Shown piece after piece: positions 56,934-64,000 of a stretch of 64,000 nucleotides of DNA. Position 1 is the stretch's first letter; each line of letters opens with the position of its first letter. The stretch is from Gammaproteobacteria bacterium. GTDB taxonomy: Bacteria; Pseudomonadota; Gammaproteobacteria; Natronospirales; REEB76. The position numbers and the translations under genes are program-made. Location: NCBI GenBank assembly GCA_035279405.1, contig DATEHU010000049.1, positions 21,951 to 85,950 on the forward strand. Reading direction: 5' to 3'. The notes below the pieces were generated by a model. That model saw only the letters and a program-made list of their open reading frames with translations, was not told the origin of the DNA and ran no database searches.

Positions 56934-58100
56934 CTATTTGCTGCTGAACAACTCACGGCCAATGAGCATGCGGCGAATCTCATTGGTACCGGCGCCGATG
57001 TCGTAGAGCTTGGCGTCGCGCAACAGCCGGCCGGTGGGATATTCGTTGATGTAACCGTTGCCGCCCAGGCTCTGGATCGCTTCCAGCGCTACCTTGACGG
57101 CGTGCTCCGAGGCGAACAGCAGACAGGCGGCGGCTTCCTCGCGCGGGTCATCGCCGTGGTCAAAGCGTTCGCACACCCGGTAGGTGAACGCGCGCGAAGC
57201 CTGCAGCGCGGTGAACATGTCCGCGAGCTTGGCCTGCATGATCTCGAACTCGCCGATGGGCTTGCCGAACTGCTTGCGCTCGCGCACATAGGGCAGCACG
57301 ACGTCGAGCGCCGCCTGCATGATGCCGATGGGACCGGCCGACAGCACCAGCCGCTCGGAATCCAGACCGCGCATCAATATATACACGCCTTCGTTCACCT
57401 TGCCGAGCACGTTGGCTTCGGGGATTTCGCAGTCCTCGAACACCAGCTCCGAGGTGTGCGAGCCGCGCATGCCGAGTTTGTCGAGCTTCTGCGCGGTTTT
57501 GAAGCCGCGCATGCCTTTTTCGATGATGAAGGCGGTGATGCAATGGGAGTTGGCTTCCTTGCCGGCGGTACGCATGTACACCAGCGCCACGTCGGCTTCC
57601 GGCCCGTTGGTGATCCACATCTTGCTGCCGTTGGCAATCCACTTGTTGCCTTTTCTGACGGCGCGACAGCTCATGCTGCCCACCACGTCGGAGCCTGCGC
57701 CCGGCTCGGACATGGCGAGCGCGCCGATCCATTCGCCGCGGCACAGTTTCGGCAGATATTTCCTGCGTTGGTCCGCGTTGGCGTGGCGGAACAGGTTGCT
57801 CACGCACAGGTTGGAATGCGCCGCGTAGGACAGGCCCACCGAAGCGGAAGCGCGCGAGATTTCCTCCATGGCAACCACGTGCGCGAGATAACCCAGTCCC
57901 GCGCCGCCGTGTTCGGTGGGAATGGTGATGCCCAGGAGTCCGAGTTCGCCGAGTTTGCGCCACAGGTCATGCGGGAATTCGGCGCGTTCGTCAATCTCGC
58001 GTGCGCGCGGCGCGATCTCGGTATCGGCGAATCGCCGCACCGTGTCGCGCAGCAGATCGAGTTCTTCGTTGATTTGTGTGCTGATCGTGGCCAAAGTCAT
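56934..58100 (-). CDS. liuA: Isovaleryl-CoA dehydrogenase
   Basis: This FAD acyl-CoA dehydrogenase oxidises isovaleryl-CoA to 3-methylcrotonyl-CoA and reduces ETF. The 388-residue product starts [20 protein letters not shown] at 58100. Family blocks are [40 protein letters not shown] and [20 protein letters not shown]. The segment [19 protein letters not shown] holds the catalytic glutamate in the position special to isovaleryl-CoA dehydrogenases, and the end is [20 protein letters not shown] with [17 protein letters not shown]. It is the second gene of the leucine block. Confidence 0.95.
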   Translation of the reverse strand: MTLATISTQINEELDLLRDTVRRFADTEIAPRAREIDERAEFPHDLWRKLGELGLLGITIPTEHGGAGLGYLAHVVAMEEISRASASVGLSYAAHSNLCVSNLFRHANADQRRKYLPKLCRGEWIGALAMSEPGAGSDVVGSMSCRAVRKGNKWIANGSKMWITNGPEADVALVYMRTAGKEANSHCITAFIIEKGMRGFKTAQKLDKLGMRGSHTSELVFEDCEIPEANVLGKVNEGVYILMRGLDSERLVLSAGPIGIMQAALDVVLPYVRERKQFGKPIGEFEIMQAKLADMFTALQASRAFTYRVCERFDHGDDPREEAAACLLFASEHAVKVALEAIQSLGGNGYINEYPTGRLLRDAKLYDIGAGTNEIRRMLIGRELFSSK

Positions 58101-58110
58101 TCCTTGAATT

Positions 58111-58171
58111 GTGGGAGCGACGGTCTCCGTCGCGATTCGCAAGTTATCGCGGTCGGTACGACCGCTCCCGC
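58111..58171. repeat. REP-like palindrome, GTGGGAGCG ... CGCTCCCGC family, copy 3
   Basis: GTGGGAGCGACGGTCTCCGTCGCGATT is followed by ATCGCGGTCGGTACGACCGCTCCCGC. It lies 7 bases before the leucine dehydrogenase stop on the same strand and 10 bases from the liuA start, filling the gap exactly like copy 2 does between liuB and liuC. Confidence 0.9.
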
Positions 58172-58178
58172 AAATGGA

Positions 58179-59285
58179 TCAATGTTTGCCGTTGCGTCGT
58201 CCCGCGAAATGGCGTTCGTAGGGCTGGTTGACCGTGGGCAGCTTGACCTTGCCGAGGGCGGCGATGCGGCCTTCGGCGACCTGGTCGGCGGCCTTGTAAG
58301 TGGGAATCTTCTCGCGGTCGGCAAGTGCGAAGATGTTGCCCATGATGTCGTAAATGCCGTTCACCATGCGGTTGGCGCGCTCGCGGTTGTAGCCCTGCAA
58401 TTCGATGGACACGTTCATCAAGCCGCCGGCATTGATGGCGTAGTCCGGCGCATACAGGATGCCTTTGCCGTGCAGCTCGTCGCCGCAGGCGTCGGTAGCC
58501 AGTTGGTTGTTGGCGGAGCCGGCCACGATTTCGCAACGCAACTGCGCAATGGATTTCTCGTTGATGGTCGCACCCAGCGCGCACGGCACGTACACCTTGG
58601 CGTTCACGCCGTAAATCTCCTCCATCTTTACCGCTTCGGCGCCGAGCGCCACGCATTGGTCAATGCGATCCTGGTGCATGTCGGTCACGAACACCTTGGC
58701 ATCTGCGTCGCGCAGGTGTTTGACTATGTGATAGCCGACGTGGCCCAGGCCTTGTACCGCGTAGCTGACCTTCTTGAGATCGGTGTGGCCGTAGCGCCGC
58801 TGGAGGCAGGCCTTGATGCCCTGGATCACGCCGAGGGCGGTGAACGGCGAGGGGTCGCCCGAACCGCCGTGCACCGGGTGCACGCCGGTGACGTAATCGG
58901 TTTCCTGGAAGATGTATTCCATGGCCTGCACATCGGTGTTCACGTCTTCGGCGGTCACGTAGCGGCCGCCGAGCGACTGCACGAAACGCCCAAAAGCGCG
59001 GAATAGCGCTTCGGATTTCAACACTGGATCGCCGATGATGACCGCCTTGCCACCGCCGAGATTCAGGCCCGACACCGCCGCCTTGTAGGTCATGCCGCGG
59101 GACAGGCGCAGCACGTCGGTCAGCGCTTCCTGCTCATTGCGGTACGGCCACATGCGCAACCCGCCGAGCGCCGGGCCGAGCACGGTGTTATGGATGGCGA
59201 CGATGGCCTTGAGGCCGGATTCGGGGTGATGAAAAAACACCACCTGTTCATGCCCCATGGTGTCAAGCGTGCTGAAGAGCTCCAT
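58179..59285 (-). CDS. bcd: Leucine dehydrogenase (Glu/Leu/Phe/Val dehydrogenase family)
   Basis: The NAD-dependent enzyme oxidatively deaminates leucine, isoleucine and valine to their 2-oxoacids. The 368-residue product begins MELFSTLDTMGHEQVVFFHH, then GLKAIVAIHNTVLGPALGGLR. SRGMTYKAAVSGLNLGGGKA contains both active-site lysines. SYAVQGLGHVGYHIVKHLRD is the NAD motif, and VPCALGATINEKSIAQLRCE and INAGGLMNVSIELQGYN follow. Phenylalanine dehydrogenase is a possible alternative, but the leucine genes downstream argue for leucine. GAGGAGGATGT gives a strong ribosome site. It heads the block. Confidence 0.93.
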   Translation of the reverse strand: MELFSTLDTMGHEQVVFFHHPESGLKAIVAIHNTVLGPALGGLRMWPYRNEQEALTDVLRLSRGMTYKAAVSGLNLGGGKAVIIGDPVLKSEALFRAFGRFVQSLGGRYVTAEDVNTDVQAMEYIFQETDYVTGVHPVHGGSGDPSPFTALGVIQGIKACLQRRYGHTDLKKVSYAVQGLGHVGYHIVKHLRDADAKVFVTDMHQDRIDQCVALGAEAVKMEEIYGVNAKVYVPCALGATINEKSIAQLRCEIVAGSANNQLATDACGDELHGKGILYAPDYAINAGGLMNVSIELQGYNRERANRMVNGIYDIMGNIFALADREKIPTYKAADQVAEGRIAALGKVKLPTVNQPYERHFAGRRNGKH

Positions 59286-59394
59286 ACATCCTCCTCAAGG
59301 CATACGGATTGAAAATTCGGCTGGAAACTTCTCCCGCGTCACGCAAGCTGCCGGCGCCGGGCCTGTGGGCCCAATCGGGCCGGGGGAGCGCGGC

Positions 59395-59400
59395 ATTATA
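59395..59400 (-). promoter_or_regulatory. -10 element of the leucine-degradation block
   Basis: A perfect TATAAT on the minus strand lies 110 bases before the bcd ATG in the 220-base divergent gap. The hexamer 17 bases upstream reads TTCGGC, a weak -35. The long GC-rich leader between the -10 and the gene (GGCCCGATTGGGCCC is a perfect hairpin) could be a control site. No LiuR/MerR-type operator was recognised. Confidence 0.5.
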
Positions 59401-59505
59401 ACCGTTGAGCGCGGTTCGCCGAACAGTGCTTGACGGCCGTCGTACAATACCGCGGCCGCAACCCTACCGTCCGCGGCATTTTTTTAACGGCCGTTCGCAG
59501 TCCGC

Positions 59506-60399
59506 ATGGATATCACCAGTCTCAATCTCTGGAACCCCGTTGTCGGGCTCGGCCCCGGAATCGCGCTACTCACCGCGTTTTTCCTCGGATTGATCCACGG
59601 CATCACGCCCGACGAACACACTTGGCCGATTACCTTCAGCTATTCGGTGGGCAGTTACAGCAGCCGCGGCGGCATGCGCGCCGGGCTGATGTTCTCGCTG
59701 GCGTTTACCGTGCAACGCGCCATCGCGAGCGAGATTGCATACTTCGCGGTCACCTGGCTCATCGTCTCGGAGCGCTGGAACTTCGCCTTGTACGTGGTGG
59801 TGGGCGCGCTGATGCTGATGTCCGGCTGGTACGTGCTGCGCCGCCACCGGCTGCTGCATTTGTTCCACAGCCACAACCTCGACCACCCGGACGAGCCGCA
59901 CGCGTTGCCGAACTACATGCCGCTGGTGCATGGCTTCGTGGCGGGCTGGGGCACAGGTGCATTCGCGCTCATCGTCTATACGGTGCTGGCGCCGGCCATG
60001 CCCGGACCGGCATTCGGATTCCTGCCGGGCCTGCTGTTCGGGCTCGGCACCATGGTGATGCAGATCCTGTTTGGAGCGCTGGTGGGCGCATGGATGGCGC
60101 GTCGCCGGCTTGACGACACGGCGCGCACGCGCGTGGCGCGCATGGTCGCGGGGCGCACGTTGTTCTGGGGTGGTCTTGCGTTCGTCGCCCTCGGCATCGC
60201 GGGTTTCATTTACCCTGGGCTCGGCACCGCCGGGCTGGAGACCGGCGTGCGCGTGCACAACCTGTCGCGCATCGGCGTCGGCTTTCTGCTGGCGGTGCTG
60301 GTGCCCTTTGGCGCCGGCAGTTACGCCATGATCCGCTCGCTGCGCGAGGTCCGCGCCACGGGCTACGAGCGGGACCCGACCCGAGCCGCGCCCCCGTAA
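59506..60399 (+). CDS. NiCoT/UreH-like multi-pass membrane protein, possible nickel/cobalt transporter
   Basis: The 297-residue protein has about seven hydrophobic segments. In the first, FFLGLIHGITPDEHTWPITF places H31, D36 and H38 like the HAxDADHI signature of NiCoT nickel/cobalt permeases and UreH/RcnA relatives. The loop between the third and fourth segments is rich in histidine (RRHRLLHLFHSHNLDHPDEP, then HALPNYMPLVH), another feature of metal permeases in this superfamily. TauE/SafE or LysE-like exporters are alternatives. It is 42 bases upstream of icmF on the same strand; IcmF needs cobalamin, so cobalt supply would make sense, but this is inference. Confidence 0.6.
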   Translation: MDITSLNLWNPVVGLGPGIALLTAFFLGLIHGITPDEHTWPITFSYSVGSYSSRGGMRAGLMFSLAFTVQRAIASEIAYFAVTWLIVSERWNFALYVVVGALMLMSGWYVLRRHRLLHLFHSHNLDHPDEPHALPNYMPLVHGFVAGWGTGAFALIVYTVLAPAMPGPAFGFLPGLLFGLGTMVMQILFGALVGAWMARRRLDDTARTRVARMVAGRTLFWGGLAFVALGIAGFIYPGLGTAGLETGVRVHNLSRIGVGFLLAVLVPFGAGSYAMIRSLREVRATGYERDPTRAAPP

Positions 60400-60408
60400 C
60401 CGGGCCGC

Positions 60409-60414
60409 TATAAT
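60409..60414 (+). promoter_or_regulatory. -10 element upstream of icmF
   Basis: A perfect TATAAT begins 33 bases before the icmF ATG in the short gap after the membrane protein gene. No good -35 is seen. It may allow icmF to be expressed apart from the upstream gene. Confidence 0.4.
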
Positions 60415-60441
60415 GCGGTAGTCGCCCCCGTCGAGAGCCGC

Positions 60442-63400
60442 ATGAGCACCGTCGTTCCCAAATCCGAAACGTCAGAACTGGCTCAGACCGCCCGCCTGCC
60501 GCTGCGCTTCGTGACCGCGGCCAGCTTGTTCGACGGTCACGACGCGGCCATCAACATCATGCGCCGCATCATTCAGAGCGAGGGCGCCGAGGTGATCCAT
60601 CTCGGCCACAACCGCTCGGTCGAGGACGTGGTGCGCGCCGCGTTGCAGGAGGACGCCGACGCCATCGCCATCAGCTCCTACCAGGGCGGGCACATCGAAT
60701 ACTTCAAGTACATGGTGGACATGCTGCGCGAACGCGGCGCTGCGCACATCCGCGTATTCGGCGGCGGCGGCGGCACCATCACGCCGGAGGAAATCGCGGA
60801 ACTCGAGAAATACGGCGTGGAGCGCCTCTACCACCCGAACGACGGCATGCACATGGGCCTGGTGCACATGATCGAGGACGTGGTCGAACGCGCGCGCGAG
60901 CACCGTGTCGCGCCCGCCAAACCCGCCAAGGTGTCGCCGGGTGACGAACTTTCCGTAGGGCGCATGCTCACCGCCATCGAAGCTGGTGTATTGAGCGAGC
61001 CCGAACTCACGCGCCTGCGCAAGCAGTGGGAACTCGCCGGCAAGAAAGTGCCGGTGGTGGGCGTCACCGGCACCGGTGGCGCGGGCAAATCCTCGGTGGT
61101 GGACGAACTGCTGCTGCGCTTTCTGCACGCTTTCCCCGGCATGCGCATCGCGGTGCTGGCGGTGGACCCCACGCGCCGGCGCACCGGCGGTGCGCTCTTG
61201 GGCGACCGCATCCGCATGAATGCGCTGCGCAGCCACCACGTGTTCATGCGCTCCATGGCCACGCGCCGCGCGCACGCCGCGACCAACGCCATGCTCAAGG
61301 ATTGCATCGCGTTCCTGCGCGGCCAGGGCTATGACTTGGTGATGGTCGAGACCGCCGGTATCGGCCAGAGCGATTCCGAGATCGTGGACCTCGTGGATTT
61401 CGCCATGTATGTGATGACGCCGGAGTTCGGCGCACCCATCCAGCTCGAAAAGATAGACATGCTGGACTACGCGGAACTCGTGGTCATCAACAAGTACGAC
61501 CGGCGCGGCGCCGACGACGCGCTGCGCGACGTGCGCAAACAATGGAAACGCAACCGCACCGCTTTCAAGCTGCCGGACGAGCAGGTGCCGGTGTATCCGA
61601 CCATCGCGAGCCAGTTCAACGATCCCGGCGTCACCTGGATGTTCGTGAACCTGTGCCGTCTGCTGCGCGAGAAGCTGCACCTCGGCGATATGGGAGCGGC
61701 TTCAGCCGCGACCGGGACCATGCCGCACTGCAACTGGCGACCGGAAGTGGACACCTCGCTCAAGGAGCCGCGCGCCACGGTACTGATTCCCGCTAAGCGC
61801 GTGCGCTATCTCGCGGAAATCGCCGAACAGGGCCGCGGCATCAACAAGGACATAGATCACGAAGCTGAAGCCGCCGGCCGCGCACAGCATTACTACGCAG
61901 TGCTGCGCGAGCTCGGCGATCCGGAACTCCCGGATCCATTGCATGACTACAAGCCCGGCGATCTCTTGTCCGTCACCCCGGCCGGATCCCGGCTTTCGCC
62001 GGGAGGGGTCCAGTCCAAATCAGCGCTCGAAGCGCATACCATTTCAAGGTCCCTGGATTCCGGCTTCCGCCGGAATGACGAAAGTGGAAGCGCAGCTGCC
62101 TCTGGAACGCCTCACCCCTCACTCCTCACCCCTCACTCTCTTGCGGTGCTGCGCCAGCGCTACCACGAAGCCGTCAAGGAACTGTCGAGCGAAGCGCTGC
62201 ATCTCCTGCGCGAGTGGCCCGCGCGCCTGAAGAGCGTCACCGACGAGCACTACACCTACGAAGTGCGCGGCAAGGCGGTGGAGGGCAACAACTACACCGA
62301 ATCGCTGTCGCACCAGAAAGTCCCCAAGATCGCGCCGCCCAACTACACGAGCTGGGCCGACCGGCTGCGGTTCCTGATGAAGGAAAATCTGCCGGGCGGT
62401 TTTCCCTACACCGCGGGCGTGTATCCCTACCGTCGCACCGGCGAAGACCCGACGCGCATGTTCGCGGGCGAGGGCACGCCCGAGCGCACCAACCGCCGTT
62501 TCCATTACCTCTCGCACGGCCGGCCGGCGTCGCGGCTTTCCACTGCGTTCGATTCGGTCACGCTCTACGGCGAGGATCCCGCCGAGCGCCCGGACATCTA
62601 TGGCAAGGTCGGCAACTCCGGTGTGAGCATCGCCACGCTCGACGACATGAAGAAGCTCTATTCCGGCTTCGACCTCTGCGACCCCAAGACTTCGGTGTCC
62701 ATGACCATCAACGGCCCGGCACCCATGATCCTCGCCATGTTCATGAACACCGCCGTGGACCAGCAGGTGGAAAAACACCTGAAGGAAGACCCGGCGCGCT
62801 GGGCCGTGGCCGGAAAGAAGATCGCCTCTATATATAGGAATCAGCCGCGCCCGCAGTACAAGGGCGAACTGCCGGAAGGCAACGACGGTCTGGGCCTCGG
62901 CCTCCTGGGCATCACCGGCGACCAGGTGGTGGATGCGGAGACCTACGCGCGCATCAAGGCCGACACCCTGCACCGTGTGCGCGGAACCGTACAGGCGGAC
63001 ATCCTCAAAGAGGATCAGGCACAGAACACCTGTATTTTCTCAACGGAATTCGCCCTGCGCATGATGGGCGACATTCAGCAGTACTTTGTGGACCACAAAG
63101 TACGCAATTTCTACTCGGTTTCGATATCCGGCTATCACATCGCCGAGGCCGGGGCGAACCCGATATCGCAACTCGCGTTCACGCTCTCGAACGGCTTCAC
63201 CATCGTCGAGTACTACCTCGCGCGCGGCATGCAGATTGACGACTTTGCGCCCAACCTGTCGTTCTTCTTCAGTAACGGCATGGACCCGGAGTACACCGTC
63301 ATCGGCCGGGTGGCGCGGCGCATCTGGGCGCGCGCCATGCGCGAGCGCTACGGCGCGAACGAGCGCAGCCAGATGCTCAAGTACCACATTCAGACCTCGG

Positions 63401-64000
63401 GCCGCTCACTGCACGCGCAGGAAATCCAGTTCAACGACATCCGCACCACGCTGCAGGCGCTGTACGCGCTGTTCGACAACTGCAACAGCCTGCACACCAA
63501 TGCGTATGACGAAGCCATCACCACGCCCACCGAGGAATCCGTGCGCCGCGCGGTCGCCATCCAGCTCATCATCAACCACGAGCTCGGGCTCAACTTCAAC
63601 GAAAACCCGTGGCAGGGCAGCTACGTTATCGAGGCGCTCACCGACCTCGTGGAAGAGGCCGTGTACAAGGAGTTCGAGGCCATCAGCGACCGCGGCGGCG
63701 TGCTGGGCGCCATGGACACCATGTACCAGCGCGGCAAGATCCAGGAAGAATCGCTGTACTACGAACACAAGAAACACGACGGCTCGCTGCCGCTGATCGG
63801 CGTCAACACCTTCCTGCCCAAGGAACACGCCGGCGAGGTCGCCACGAAGATCGAACTGATCCGCTCCACCGAAGAAGAAAAACACCAGCAGATCGACAAC
63901 GTGCAGGCGTTCCAGCAAGCCCGCAACGTGTTCGCGCCGTCAGGGGAAACCGGGCATTCGCACGAAGTCGATTCCGCCGATGCTCCTGTCAAGCAAATCC
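60442..64000 (+). CDS. icmF: Fused isobutyryl-CoA mutase IcmF (5' part; runs off the window)
   Basis: The frame is open from ATG 60442 (GAGAG upstream) to the window end, 1,186 codons. Three parts are fused. The B12-binding domain (about residues 12-150) has the DxHxxG-like [14 protein letters not shown]. The MeaI-type G-protein chaperone (about 165-490) has the P-loop GTGGAGKSS and [19 protein letters not shown]. The mutase barrel begins near 570. The chaperone domain loads cobalamin and uses GTP. In the mutase, positions equal to Tyr89 and Arg207 of methylmalonyl-CoA mutase are Phe674 (in TRMFAGEG) and Gln861 (in AQNTCIF), which marks isobutyryl- rather than methylmalonyl-CoA. The linker at about 505-568 is formed by translated repeats (see next entries). 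It probably channels valine-derived isobutyryl-CoA to butyryl-CoA. Confidence 0.93.
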   Translation, partial: MSTVVPKSETSELAQTARLPLRFVTAASLFDGHDAAINIMRRIIQSEGAEVIHLGHNRSVEDVVRAALQEDADAIAISSYQGGHIEYFKYMVDMLRERGAAHIRVFGGGGGTITPEEIAELEKYGVERLYHPNDGMHMGLVHMIEDVVERAREHRVAPAKPAKVSPGDELSVGRMLTAIEAGVLSEPELTRLRKQWELAGKKVPVVGVTGTGGAGKSSVVDELLLRFLHAFPGMRIAVLAVDPTRRRTGGALLGDRIRMNALRSHHVFMRSMATRRAHAATNAMLKDCIAFLRGQGYDLVMVETAGIGQSDSEIVDLVDFAMYVMTPEFGAPIQLEKIDMLDYAELVVINKYDRRGADDALRDVRKQWKRNRTAFKLPDEQVPVYPTIASQFNDPGVTWMFVNLCRLLREKLHLGDMGAASAATGTMPHCNWRPEVDTSLKEPRATVLIPAKRVRYLAEIAEQGRGINKDIDHEAEAAGRAQHYYAVLRELGDPELPDPLHDYKPGDLLSVTPAGSRLSPGGVQSKSALEAHTISRSLDSGFRRNDESGSAAASGTPHPSLLTPHSLAVLRQRYHEAVKELSSEALHLLREWPARLKSVTDEHYTYEVRGKAVEGNNYTESLSHQKVPKIAPPNYTSWADRLRFLMKENLPGGFPYTAGVYPYRRTGEDPTRMFAGEGTPERTNRRFHYLSHGRPASRLSTAFDSVTLYGEDPAERPDIYGKVGNSGVSIATLDDMKKLYSGFDLCDPKTSVSMTINGPAPMILAMFMNTAVDQQVEKHLKEDPARWAVAGKKIASIYRNQPRPQYKGELPEGNDGLGLGLLGITGDQVVDAETYARIKADTLHRVRGTVQADILKEDQAQNTCIFSTEFALRMMGDIQQYFVDHKVRNFYSVSISGYHIAEAGANPISQLAFTLSNGFTIVEYYLARGMQIDDFAPNLSFFFSNGMDPEYTVIGRVARRIWARAMRERYGANERSQMLKYHIQTSGRSLHAQEIQFNDIRTTLQALYALFDNCNSLHTNAYDEAITTPTEESVRRAVAIQLIINHELGLNFNENPWQGSYVIEALTDLVEEAVYKEFEAISDRGGVLGAMDTMYQRGKIQEESLYYEHKKHDGSLPLIGVNTFLPKEHAGEVATKIELIRSTEEEKHQQIDNVQAFQQARNVFAPSGETGHSHEVDSADAPVKQI
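61691..61713 (+). repeat. Partial GTGGGAGCG-family palindrome inside icmF
   Basis: TGGGAGCGGCTTCAGCCGCGACC is a half-unit of the same family as the intergenic copies at 38048, 53362 and 58111. Its GCGGCTTCAGCCGC is a perfect hairpin. It is read in frame as MGAASAATG, between a conserved stretch ending LREKLHLGD and [10 protein letters not shown]. Confidence 0.75.
61972..62137 (+). repeat. Inverted pair of palindromic repeats plus a tandem repeat inside icmF
   Basis: Unit 1 (61972-62013) reads GTCACCCCGGCCG to GGGGTCCAG with the hairpin CCCGG/CCGGG. Unit 2 (62048-62084) reads CCTGGATTCC to GGAATGACG with a perfect 8-base stem ATTCCGGC/GCCGGAAT. They are in opposite orientation, as in BIME-like pairs. 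At 62111-62137 the 13-base CTCACCCCTCACT occurs twice. The whole block is translated without a stop as the linker between the G-domain and the mutase. Confidence 0.85.

Noticed and set aside
59430..59448. TTGACG and TACAAT before the NiCoT-like gene, at first sight a sigma-70 promoter
   Set aside because: The two hexamers are only 7 bases apart, far from the 16-18 needed.
60472..61680. Minus-strand open frame of 402 codons at the end of the window
   Set aside because: The plus strand here is icmF, with the B12 and P-loop motifs in frame. The icmF frame has no stop before the window end, so the antisense frame could be mistaken for the gene.

Overview
The window reads as a chromosomal segment of a GC-rich gammaproteobacterium. 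This rests on the order secA - mutT - yacG - zapD - coaE - pilD - pilC - pilB, on prepilins of the Pseudomonas/Xanthomonas type with sigma-54-like promoters, and on several families of gammaproteobacterial REP-like palindromes. The order within the class (Xanthomonadales/Nevskiales-like or other) cannot be settled by reading. No rRNA, tRNA, CRISPR array, insertion sequence or prophage was recognised.

Layout. 1-7575: the end of secA, a MutT-ThiE fusion, yacG, zapD, coaE and the type IV pilus assembly genes pilD, pilC, pilB. 7576-19872: a surface-glycan block lying between pilB and two tandem pilin genes. It holds a flippase, two GT2 enzymes (one polyprenyl-phosphate type), two GT4 enzymes, a methyltransferase and two paralogous GT-C membrane proteins next to pilA. 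20039-29708: a QEGLA/DUF1704 protein, a giant NAD-dependent glutamate dehydrogenase, and the E2, E1-beta and E1-alpha subunits of a branched-chain 2-oxoacid dehydrogenase. 29875-35700: kynA and a tyrosine catabolic set (hpd, hmgA, fahA, maiA), interrupted by a small GIY-YIG protein sitting between palindromic repeats. 35798-42307: a SlyB-like lipoprotein, a DUF4826-like protein, zapE, acetoacetyl-CoA synthetase and an OPT-family transporter. 42541-47113: both ETF subunits, ETF-ubiquinone oxidoreductase and a type-10-like hydroxyacyl-CoA dehydrogenase. 47206-59285: a leucine-degradation block (leucine dehydrogenase, isovaleryl-CoA dehydrogenase, thiolase, both methylcrotonyl-CoA carboxylase subunits, methylglutaconyl-CoA hydratase, HMG-CoA lyase). 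A YefM/YoeB toxin-antitoxin pair, an unknown lipoprotein, ddl and gpmA sit among these genes. 59506-64000: a NiCoT/UreH-like membrane protein and the 5' part of a fused isobutyryl-CoA mutase (icmF).

How it fits together. Much of the window describes an aerobic amino-acid-consuming heterotroph. Leucine, isoleucine and valine are deaminated (Bcd), oxidatively decarboxylated (Bkd), dehydrogenated with electrons passing through ETF and ETF-QO to quinone, and broken to acetoacetate, acetyl-CoA or (by IcmF) butyryl-CoA. AacS and the thiolase recover acetoacetate. Tyr/Phe go through homogentisate and also yield acetoacetate plus fumarate. Glutamate formed by transamination is oxidised by the NAD-GDH.

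The most unusual points are the inter-domain linker of icmF, which carries palindromic repeat units translated in frame, and the glycan block inserted between pilB and two pilin genes. The gene order there suggests a dedicated pilin O-glycosylation system.
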